Positions 1-4,925 of a DNA stretch of 9,174 bases are shown here, one piece after another (position 1 is the first letter of the stretch; each line of letters begins with the position of its first letter). The position numbers were made by a program, and so were the translations under genes. The DNA is taken from NCBI GenBank assembly GCA_029776555.1, contig JAKOSZ010000340.1, forward strand, positions 1 through 9,174. The letters are read 5' to 3'. The notes under the pieces are model-generated. The model saw only the letters and a list, made by a program, of their open reading frames with translations, did not search any database and had not been told where the DNA came from. Origin of the DNA: Bacillota bacterium. Lineage in GTDB: Bacteria > Bacillota > Clostridia > Acetivibrionales > JAKOSZ01.

Positions 1-552
1 AAGAATCCCATGGTCAGGGATGCGGTGATGCGGCTTTTGAAGCAGAGGGACGGTCTGATACTGGGGATATGCAACGGCTTCCAGGCGCTCATTAAGCTGG
101 GACTGCTGCCCTACGGCGAGATAAGGGACATGAACGGGGACAGCCCGACCCTTACCTATAATACCCTGGGAAGGCACGTTTCCCGCATGGTGAGGACCAA
201 GGTGGTGTCCAATCTCTCCCCCTGGCTGGCCAACTGCCGGCTTGGTGAGGTGTACACCATACCCGTATCCCACGGCGAAGGAAGGTTTGCAGCCAGCAGG
301 GATATAATCCAAATGCTGGAGAAAAACGGGCAGATCGCCACCCAGTACGTGGACCTGGACGGCAACCCCACTTATGACGCCAGGTACAACCCCAACGGCT
401 CCCTCGAAGCCATAGAGGGAATAACAAGCCCTGACGGCAGGATACTGGGCAAAATGGGCCACTCGGAGAGGAAAGGCCCCTATGTGGCCGTAAACGTGCC
501 CGGCGAAAAGGACCAGAAGATATTCGAGGCAGGCGTGGAGTATTTTAGATAA
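1..552 (+). CDS. purL: Phosphoribosylformylglycinamidine synthase, C-terminal glutaminase part (5' end outside window)
   Basis: This is the C-terminal end of FGAM synthase, which converts FGAR, glutamine and ATP to FGAM in de novo purine synthesis in the cytoplasm. The reading frame is open from base 1, so the gene is cut by the window edge; 183 codons remain before the TAA. The visible part is the class I glutamine amidotransferase domain. The nucleophile motif ICNGFQ has its Cys codon at 70-72, a conserved PVSHGEGRF segment follows, and the GHSER motif near the end supplies the catalytic His and Glu (H-x-E). The protein ends with the usual KIFEAGVEYF tail. The glutaminase is probably fused to the synthase, as in the large single-chain PurL of many Clostridia, but a separate purQ-like gene cannot be excluded because the upstream part is missing. 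The family call is firm. Confidence 0.93.
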   Translation, partial: KNPMVRDAVMRLLKQRDGLILGICNGFQALIKLGLLPYGEIRDMNGDSPTLTYNTLGRHVSRMVRTKVVSNLSPWLANCRLGEVYTIPVSHGEGRFAASRDIIQMLEKNGQIATQYVDLDGNPTYDARYNPNGSLEAIEGITSPDGRILGKMGHSERKGPYVAVNVPGEKDQKIFEAGVEYFR

Positions 553-575
553 GTTTATATGCTGGAAATGAAGAA

Positions 576-610
576 AAGAAGCCCATAATGGGCTTTCGGA
601 AGGGCTTCTT
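576..610 (+). terminator. Hairpin pair downstream of purL, possible terminator
   Basis: AAGAAGCCC (576-584) can pair with GGGCTTCTT (602-610). The same left arm can instead form a tighter hairpin, AAGCCC-ataat-GGGCTT (579-595), so the two folds are mutually exclusive. It lies 24 bp after the purL stop. There is no clear T-run after the second arm, so it is weak as an intrinsic terminator by itself. Confidence 0.4.
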
Positions 611-667
611 GAATCTAAACGGGAGGCAGCATGTGTTGACAAAGCAACTGTGCTGTCTTCTCTTTAT

Positions 668-705
668 CGGAAGAGGGATTTTGAAAGATTCCCTTCCGCT
701 TTTCC
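668..705 (+). terminator. Probable Rho-independent terminator after purL
   Basis: CGGAAGAGGGA (668-678) pairs with TCCCTTCCG (690-698) with one bulged A, leaving an 11-nt loop, and is followed by the pyrimidine-rich CTTTTCC. It is the best candidate for ending the purL transcript. The T-run is short, so efficiency is uncertain. Confidence 0.45.
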
Positions 706-773
706 TTCCGGCCTTCGGCATATGGAGCCTTTACGGATTTCGGCGCAGCTTTAAATTTTAATGAAATTTCCTG

Positions 774-804
774 TTGACATTGACGTAACGTAAAGGTTTA
801 TGAT
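774..804 (+). promoter_or_regulatory. MerR-type promoter with 19-bp spacer and embedded operator
   Basis: A perfect -35 TTGACA (774-779) and a near-perfect -10 TATGAT (799-804) are separated by 19 bp (780-798), longer than the usual 17. That overlong spacer is the hallmark of promoters activated by MerR-family proteins through DNA untwisting. Inside the spacer lies an imperfect inverted repeat, TTGACGT (780-786) and ACGTAAA (788-794), around one central base. Its ACGTAAAGG half resembles operators of the TipA/Mta group. It sits 62 bp upstream of the merR-like start, so autoregulation is the simplest reading. Confidence 0.8.
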
Positions 805-823
805 GAAAGTGCGGCGGACGGCA

Positions 824-852
824 GGAACCGGTTCCCTGTAAAACTGCAGTTT
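824..852. repeat. Two perfect 12-bp palindromes in the merR-like leader
   Basis: GGAACCGGTTCC (824-835) and AAACTGCAGTTT (841-852) are each perfect dyads, 5 bp apart, between the promoter and the Shine-Dalgarno. The second touches the ribosome-binding site at 853-860. They could be operators for a second regulator, or in RNA could shield the ribosome-binding site. No function can be assigned from sequence alone. Confidence 0.5.
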
Positions 853-865
853 GGGAGGTGAAGGC

Positions 866-1627
866 ATGGAGTATACGGTTAAGAGACTGGCGAAGCTGGC
901 AGGCGTAAGCCCAAGGGCCCTCCGGTACTATGATGAGATTGGGCTTTTAAAGCCTGCCAGGATCAGTTCATCCGGCTACCGGATATACGGACAGGCTGAA
1001 GTGGACAAACTGCAGCAGATCCTGTTTTACCGGGAACTGGGCGTAAGCCTGGATGACATCGGGGAGATGGTGAACTCCCCCTCCTTTGACAGGGCTAAGG
1101 CCTTAAAAGGGCACCTTGCCCAACTGCTGGCCCAAAGAAAACGGCTGGATTTGCTTATTGCCAACGTTGAGAAGACGCTGGCGGCCATGGAAGGGAGGAT
1201 ATTTATGAGCGATAGGGAAAAGTTTGAAGGCTTTAAGCGGAAGATGATTGAGGAAAACGAAGCCAGATACGGCAGGGAGACCAGAGAGAAATACGGCGAT
1301 GAAGCGGTGGACCGTTCCAATAAGAAACTAAAGAACATGACCATGGAACAGCACGCCGCTCTTGAAAAACTGACCGGCGAAGTGAACGAAGCAATCAGGC
1401 TGGCTTTTGAAAGCGGGGACCCCGCCGGTGAACTGGCCCAGAGGGCATGCCGGCTGCACAAGGAGTGGCTGCTCTACTTCTGGGACGGCTATTCAAAGGA
1501 GGCCCATATGGGCCTTGCCCAGAGGTATGTGGACGATGAGCGCTTCAGGGCCTACTACGACAAAATAGCCCCGGGCTGCGCGGAGTTTTTCAGGGATGCC
1601 ATGAAAATCTTTACCGGCGCAAAATGA
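866..1627 (+). CDS. MerR-family regulator with TipAS antibiotic-recognition domain (TipAL/Mta-like)
   Basis: This is a 253-residue transcription activator of the TipAL/Mta/SkgA branch of MerR. Residues 3-70 form the winged-helix DNA-binding domain: YTVKRLAKLAGVSPRALRYY is the helix-turn-helix, followed by the wing around GYRIY. Residues 75-110 form the long dimerisation helix, rich in Leu, Lys and Arg. Residues 114-253 match the TipAS domain (FEGFKRKMIEENEARYG, then the AHMGLAQRYVDDERF..YYDKIAPG segment), which in relatives binds thiopeptides or other hydrophobic drugs. I chose ATG 866 because GGGAGGTG at 853-860 is well spaced from it; a TTG at 851 lies in front of this site. The total length is close to that of S. 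lividans TipAL. Only two cysteines occur (195 and 238), and the stretch around residue 208, where I expect the thiopeptide-reactive Cys of TipAL to align, has none. It probably acts on its own promoter; its inducer is unknown. Confidence 0.9.
   Translation: MEYTVKRLAKLAGVSPRALRYYDEIGLLKPARISSSGYRIYGQAEVDKLQQILFYRELGVSLDDIGEMVNSPSFDRAKALKGHLAQLLAQRKRLDLLIANVEKTLAAMEGRIFMSDREKFEGFKRKMIEENEARYGRETREKYGDEAVDRSNKKLKNMTMEQHAALEKLTGEVNEAIRLAFESGDPAGELAQRACRLHKEWLLYFWDGYSKEAHMGLAQRYVDDERFRAYYDKIAPGCAEFFRDAMKIFTGAK
1191..1207 (+). promoter_or_regulatory. Internal ribosome-binding site and in-frame ATG for a TipAS-like short product
   Basis: Within the merR-like gene, AAGGGAGG (1191-1198) lies 6 nt before ATG 1205, in the same reading frame at codon 114, exactly where the linker ends and the TipAS domain begins. 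Initiation here would give a 140-residue protein lacking the DNA-binding domain. Streptomyces tipA is known to make both TipAL and an abundant TipAS from an internal start at a similar position. Use of this start is an inference, but its placement and strength are unlikely to be chance. Confidence 0.55.
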
Positions 1628-1641
1628 GTACCATGCGCAAA

Positions 1642-1689
1642 AGGGAACGGCACCTCCGTGTTCTTAAGAACCCGGAGAAACCGTTCCCT
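1642..1689. terminator. Long three-part hairpin, bidirectional terminator between convergent genes
   Basis: The arms nest in three blocks: AGGGAACGG (1642-1650) with CCGTTCCCT (1681-1689), CTCCG (1654-1658) with CGGAG (1673-1677), and GTTC (1660-1663) with GAAC (1668-1671) around a TTAA loop. On the minus strand the stem runs into TTTT, which suits the apgM transcript; on the plus strand it runs into a pyrimidine-rich CCTGTTTCC. A second small hairpin, TCCTGTT (1689-1695) with AACAGGA (1703-1709), spans the apgM stop codon. The position between convergent merR-like and apgM genes fits a shared terminator. Confidence 0.75.
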
Positions 1690-1700
1690 CCTGTTTCCTC

Positions 1701-2924
1701 TTAACAGGAAGCGGGTTTCCTTCCAATAAACCGCTCCATGAGGGAAGGCCCGTCGGGGATTAGCAGCCCCGCGTTTTCTGCCTCGGCTTCATCATAGGAT
1801 TTTGCGCCGGAGGCCCTGCGGCGGCTCTTTTTGTAAATCACAAAGGGCACCGGGTCTTTGGTGTGGGTCCCTGAAATGGAGGAAGTGGGGTGGTCCGGCA
1901 GCACCATGATGCCGTAATCGTCATACTTCTCCAGGCCTTCCAGCAGGATGCCCAGCACTTTCTCGTCAATCATTTCGATTGAGCGGACCTTGTTTTCCAC
2001 TTCCCTTCTGTGGGCGCACTCATCTGGAGCCTCTACGTGGATATAGGCAAGGTCCTGCCCCAGTTCAAGCTCCCTTAAGGCCGCCCGGGCTTTCCCGGCG
2101 AAGTTGGTGGTTATGTTGCCCGTGGCTCCTTCCACGTAAACGGGTTTAAAGCCGGCACAGATTCCTATACCCCTCACCAGGTCTACCGCCGAAATGACGG
2201 AGCCCTTTAGGCCGAAAAGCCGGGTGAAGTCAGGAAGGGAGAGCCTTCTGCCTTCGCCCCAGAGCCAAATGGAGTTGGCCGGGCGCAAACCCTTTGAGAT
2301 CCGGGCCCTGTTTACAGGGTGGTCCCTGAGGATTTGGCAGCTTTTTACCATGAGCTTGAGAAGCAGGTCCCCATACTGGCCCTTGGGCAGGTAGTCCCGT
2401 ATTTTCCTGTTGCTTATATCGTGAGGGGGCGTTAAGTTGAGCCCCGTGGGGCCGTTTTTCCACACCATGCAGTTCCGGTAGCTTACCCCGGCATGGAAGG
2501 AGAAAATCTCGCTGCCCAGCTCCTTTTGAACCGCCTCAATGAGCTTATGGGCTTCCTCCGTCGAAATCTCGTCGGAGCTGTAGTCCAGCATGGTCTTTGA
2601 GGCGTAGTCCTCCTCGGAGGACAGGGTTACCAGGTTGCACCTTAAGGCAATGTCGTTATCCGAAAGCTCAATGCCCATGCTCACTGCTTCCAGGGGCGCC
2701 CGCCCGGTGTAATACCTCCTGGGGTCGTACCCCATAACCGACAAATTGGCTACGTCGCTTCCGGGAGACATGCCTTCCGGAATGGTCCGGACGAGGCCCA
2801 CCTCACCGTGGCTCGCCAAAAAATCCAGGTTGGGTTTCCGGGCAAACTGCAAAGGCGTCTTGCCGGCAAGCTGTTCCAACTGATAATCAGCCATTCCGTC
2901 TCCTACTACGACTACATATTTCAT
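1701..2924 (-). CDS. apgM: Cofactor-independent phosphoglycerate mutase, ApgM (archaeal-type) family
   Basis: This is a 407-residue alkaline-phosphatase-superfamily enzyme related to archaeal-type 2,3-bisphosphoglycerate-independent phosphoglycerate mutase (3-PG to 2-PG in glycolysis). Metal and catalytic residues are in the expected order: VVGDGMAD near the N-terminus (Asp9), PGSDVANLSVMGYDP with the likely nucleophile Ser56, then HVEAPDECAH (Asp301, His305), LPDHPT (Asp344, His345) and GTHTKDPVPF (His354). I prefer the ATG at 2924 because AAAAGGA (minus strand, 2933-2939) is 8 nt away; the upstream in-frame ATG at 2945 has no Shine-Dalgarno and adds only MRKRIEN. It has its own promoter, divergent from tcdA, and converges on the merR-like gene. 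Some bacterial members of this subfamily have been proposed to be homoserine kinases because they sit with threonine genes; no such neighbours occur here. Confidence 0.88.
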   Translation of the reverse strand: MKYVVVVGDGMADYQLEQLAGKTPLQFARKPNLDFLASHGEVGLVRTIPEGMSPGSDVANLSVMGYDPRRYYTGRAPLEAVSMGIELSDNDIALRCNLVTLSSEEDYASKTMLDYSSDEISTEEAHKLIEAVQKELGSEIFSFHAGVSYRNCMVWKNGPTGLNLTPPHDISNRKIRDYLPKGQYGDLLLKLMVKSCQILRDHPVNRARISKGLRPANSIWLWGEGRRLSLPDFTRLFGLKGSVISAVDLVRGIGICAGFKPVYVEGATGNITTNFAGKARAALRELELGQDLAYIHVEAPDECAHRREVENKVRSIEMIDEKVLGILLEGLEKYDDYGIMVLPDHPTSSISGTHTKDPVPFVIYKKSRRRASGAKSYDEAEAENAGLLIPDGPSLMERFIGRKPASC

Positions 2925-2965
2925 ATTCTCTATCCTTTTCCGCATTAATTTTATTTGACTTACCC

Positions 2966-2994
2966 ATTATAGCAAAACAGGGCGGATGTGTGAA
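2966..2994 (-). promoter_or_regulatory. SigA-type promoter of apgM
   Basis: Read on the minus strand, TTCACA (2989-2994) is followed after exactly 17 bp by a perfect TATAAT (2966-2971). The predicted leader to the ATG at 2924 is about 35 nt. This is a strong housekeeping-type promoter by inspection. Confidence 0.75.
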
Positions 2995-3050
2995 GGTATG
3001 GAGGACGGCGCTTTCCCAAAGGCGCCGGGAAAGCCTTCGGCGGATACGGC

Positions 3051-3079
3051 TTCCCAAATGGGAAGACTGGTACTATAAT
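3051..3079 (+). promoter_or_regulatory. Candidate promoter of tcdA with overlapping palindrome
   Basis: A perfect TATAAT (3074-3079) has TTCCCA (3051-3056), a 4/6 match to the -35 consensus, 17 bp upstream. The -35 lies inside TTCCCAAATGGGAA (3051-3064), a perfect 6-bp inverted repeat with a 2-bp centre, which could be an operator. It faces away from the apgM promoter; the two -10 elements are about 100 bp apart. Confidence 0.5.
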
Positions 3080-3141
3080 GGTATTGCGTTTTTGTGTAAA
3101 ACTTTTTATTACAATGCCTGGCGCGATAAGCGGTGGTTCAA

Positions 3142-3906
3142 ATGTTTAATGCTTTTTCAAGGACAGAGATGCTTTTAGGCGCTGAAGCCTTAGAAAAGCT
3201 GGCCAAAAGCCGGGTGGCGGTTTTCGGCCTGGGCGGTGTGGGAAGTTTTGCCCTGGAGGGATTGGTACGGGCTGGTGTAGGCAAGCTGGTGCTGGTAGAC
3301 GGGGATCTTGTGTGCGTAACCAATCTCAACCGCCAGCTCATAGCCACCAGCAGGACCGTGGGAAGGCCCAAGGCGGAAGCGGCGGCGGAAAGGGTGCTTG
3401 AAATAAACCCGGCGGCAGAGGTCATTGCCATTGGCAAATTCTATAAGGCCGAGAACAGCGAGGAGTTTTTCCGGCAGCGCTTTGACTACGTGGTGGACGC
3501 AATAGACGATATTGACGCGAAAATAAGCCTTATAGTCAGGGCCAAGAGGGCGGGGATCCCCATAATAAGCAGCATGGGCATGGGAAACAAGGTAGACCCC
3601 GTAAGGATAGAGGTGGCGGACATATTCAGGACCTCCGTGGACCCCCTGGCCAAAATCGTGCGCAGGAAGCTGAGGGAGGAAGGGGTAGATTCCCTGAAAG
3701 TGGTCTATTCCAGGGAAGAACCTTTAAAACCTGCCTATCCCGGCCAGGAAGGCTGTGAAGCCAAATGCCCGCTGCGACGGGGAACATGGTGCGGCGCGGC
3801 AGGAAAGGCCCACCCGCCCGGCAGCGTTTCCTTCGTGCCCTCGGTGGCGGGAATGATAATTGCCGGGGAGGTTATAAAAGACTTAACCGGCCTGGGGCGG
3901 TCCTAA
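3142..3906 (+). CDS. tcdA: tRNA threonylcarbamoyladenosine dehydratase-like protein (TcdA/CsdL, ThiF/HesA/E1 family)
   Basis: This is a 254-residue E1-like adenylating enzyme. TcdA uses ATP to dehydrate t6A to cyclic ct6A at position 37 of ANN-decoding tRNAs. The N-terminus MFNAFSRTEMLLG is typical of TcdA. The nucleotide-binding GLGGVGS spans residues 29-35, DGD (53-55) and NLNRQ (61-65) follow, and DAIDDIDAK (119-127) is the conserved E1 segment. The C-terminal part has SREEP (190-194) and GSVSFVPSVAGMIIAGEVI (227-245). I chose ATG 3142 by this family N-terminus; a GTG at 3133 would add three residues. GGTGG at 3132-3136 is a weak ribosome-binding site. Cys205, Cys209 and Cys217 cluster in CEAKCPLRRGTWC. 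A ThiF or MoeB role is less likely given the whole-length match and the lack of thiamine or molybdopterin genes nearby. The next gene starts 104 bp downstream on the same strand, so cotranscription is likely. Confidence 0.85.
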   Translation: MFNAFSRTEMLLGAEALEKLAKSRVAVFGLGGVGSFALEGLVRAGVGKLVLVDGDLVCVTNLNRQLIATSRTVGRPKAEAAAERVLEINPAAEVIAIGKFYKAENSEEFFRQRFDYVVDAIDDIDAKISLIVRAKRAGIPIISSMGMGNKVDPVRIEVADIFRTSVDPLAKIVRRKLREEGVDSLKVVYSREEPLKPAYPGQEGCEAKCPLRRGTWCGAAGKAHPPGSVSFVPSVAGMIIAGEVIKDLTGLGRS

Positions 3907-4010
3907 CAGGTGAACAAGCCCGGTTTGGCCGAATTTGCCCGGCCAGTTGAATAATGACTGACCGGGGAAAGCTGCTAAAGGAAAAGCGAAGGATTATGCG
4001 GTGAAGAGCC

Positions 4011-4682
4011 ATGTTTGACAGAAGGATAAGCATATTTACAGGCCATTTTGGCAGCGGCAAGACCGAAGTGGCCATCAATTTTGCCCTTAAACTTAAGGAA
4101 AAATGGGAGCAGGTTGCCATAGCCGATTTTGACATAGTGAACCCCTATTTCCGCACCGCCGACTCCAGGGCTTACCTGGAGGAAAGGGGTATAGGGGTGA
4201 TTGCGCCTTTATACGCCAATACCAATGTGGATGTGCCTGCCCTTCCGCCGGAAGTGAACGCCCTTTTTGAGAACAGGGATGTCCGGGTTGTGCTGGACGC
4301 GGGAGGCGACCCCATTGGGGCAAAGGTGCTGTCCCGCTACAGGGACTGGATTTTAAAGGATGAGTATGACATGTTTCTTGTGGTGAACGCCAGGCGTCCC
4401 ATGACCGATACCCGGGAAAAAATCGAGGAAATGGCTTATGCCATCATGGAGAGCTCCGGCCTTAGTATAACGGGTCTGGTTAACAACACCAACGTCCTTG
4501 AACACACGACGCCAGAGCATGTATTGTCCGGTCAGAGGCTCATTGAAGGGGTGTCCCAAAGGCTCAAGATTCCCGTAGCCTTTATAAGCGGCTTGCCAGG
4601 CTGTGCGGACTTGGCTGCAAGTATGGCTGGCGCCCGAGCCTTCAGCCTTGAGAGGCGGATAAAACTTCCCTGGGAGGCTTAG
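4011..4682 (+). CDS. P-loop ATP-binding protein of unknown role (CobQ/MinD/ParA-like fold)
   Basis: This is a 223-residue cytoplasmic protein, probably an ATPase of the SIMIBI (MinD/ParA/CobQ) class. Walker A is GHFGSGKT at residues 11-18 in the first beta-alpha unit. ADFDIVNPYFRTADS (38-52) has the look of a switch I-like segment, VRVVLDAGGDPIGA (91-104) is the Walker B/switch region, and NARRP (126-130), NNTN (158-161) and ISGLPG (192-197) follow. Walker A lacks the extra Lys of the deviant MinD signature (KGGxxKT), so ParA-like dimer catalysis should not be assumed. There is no membrane segment or signal peptide. GGTGA (4000-4004) is 6 nt before the ATG; an ATG at 3996 stops after two codons. 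It follows tcdA and is closed by the terminator at 4770-4804. I recognise the family as a conserved hypothetical of Clostridia, but its substrate and partner are unknown. Confidence 0.75.
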   Translation: MFDRRISIFTGHFGSGKTEVAINFALKLKEKWEQVAIADFDIVNPYFRTADSRAYLEERGIGVIAPLYANTNVDVPALPPEVNALFENRDVRVVLDAGGDPIGAKVLSRYRDWILKDEYDMFLVVNARRPMTDTREKIEEMAYAIMESSGLSITGLVNNTNVLEHTTPEHVLSGQRLIEGVSQRLKIPVAFISGLPGCADLAASMAGARAFSLERRIKLPWEA

Positions 4683-4687
4683 GAAGA

Positions 4688-4703
4688 CCGGAGCAGGCTC
4701 CGG
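4688..4703 (+). other. Short hairpin just after the P-loop gene stop
   Basis: CCGGAG (4688-4693) and CTCCGG (4698-4703) form a 6-bp GC-rich stem with a 4-nt loop, 5 bp beyond the stop codon. No T-run follows, so it may be a 3'-end stabiliser rather than a terminator. Confidence 0.4.
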
Positions 4704-4769
4704 GAATGGCCTCTTACGGGCTGGCCTTAAGTCGTTCTCCGGCCTCATAGTTACAGATGAATGCACTGA

Positions 4770-4804
4770 CGGGCAAGTCTTACCGTGCCCGGCTTTTATT
4801 ATTT
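4770..4804 (+). terminator. Rho-independent terminator before the ger operon
   Basis: CGGGCA (4770-4775) pairs with TGCCCG (4786-4791) around a 10-nt loop and is followed by GCTTTTATTATTT. It separates the tcdA/P-loop transcription unit from the germination operon, which must therefore have its own promoter between here and 4926. Confidence 0.65.
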
Positions 4805-4859
4805 CCGCCTTTATCAGGAAAGCCTGCCCGCCGCCTTTGAAGACACGGGGCAGCGGGAG

Positions 4860-4895
4860 TGAATATTTTTTGCCCAGCGGGAAAAGGTAAAATAG
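4860..4895 (+). promoter_or_regulatory. Possible forespore sigma (SigG/SigF) promoter of the ger operon
   Basis: TGAATA at 4860-4865 is an exact match to the -35 favoured by SigG. GGTAAAATAG at 4886-4895 resembles a SigF -10, but the gap (20 bp) is longer than usual, and there is no good SigG -10 (CATACTA-like) at 17-18 bp. Forespore expression is expected for ger operons; the exact promoter is not secure. Confidence 0.3.
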
Positions 4896-4925
4896 AGATT
4901 TTATGTTGTTAGAAGAAGGTTTTCT

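Larger units (their letters stand above)
553..865. other. Intergenic region between purL and the merR-like gene
   Basis: This 313-bp stretch has no convincing gene. Its first half holds two hairpins (576-610 and 668-698) that probably end purL transcription. A good Shine-Dalgarno (GGGAGG, 621-626) precedes an ATG at 631, but that frame stops after two codons. The second half is A+T-rich around 750-770 and leads into the promoter at 774-804 and a leader of roughly 55 nt containing two 12-bp palindromes. Confidence 0.7.

Noticed and set aside
621..641. GGGAGG plus ATG-TGT-TGA minigene and an overlapping TTGACA
   Set aside because: The frame is only two codons long, and TTGACA (636-641) has no usable -10 at 16-18 bp; probably chance.
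553..865. Riboswitch or small RNA in the purL-merR gap
   Set aside because: I could not find a purine, T-box, SAM or other conserved aptamer core; only simple hairpins are present.
1027..1461. 144-codon minus-strand frame inside the merR-like gene
   Set aside because: Shadow frame; its Ser-rich composition is what the antisense of a Glu/Lys/Arg-rich helical protein gives.
2990..3178. 62-codon plus-strand frame in the divergent region
   Set aside because: It overlaps the apgM -35 and the tcdA promoter and start, has no Shine-Dalgarno and no recognisable protein features.
3927..3944. GGCCG/CGGCC hairpin between tcdA and the P-loop gene
   Set aside because: Short stem without a T-run; not enough to call a terminator, and the two genes are probably cotranscribed.
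4824..4853. CTGCCC/GGGCAG inverted repeat upstream of gerKA
   Set aside because: Only 6 bp with an 18-nt loop and no T-run; it is expected by chance in GC-rich intergenic DNA.
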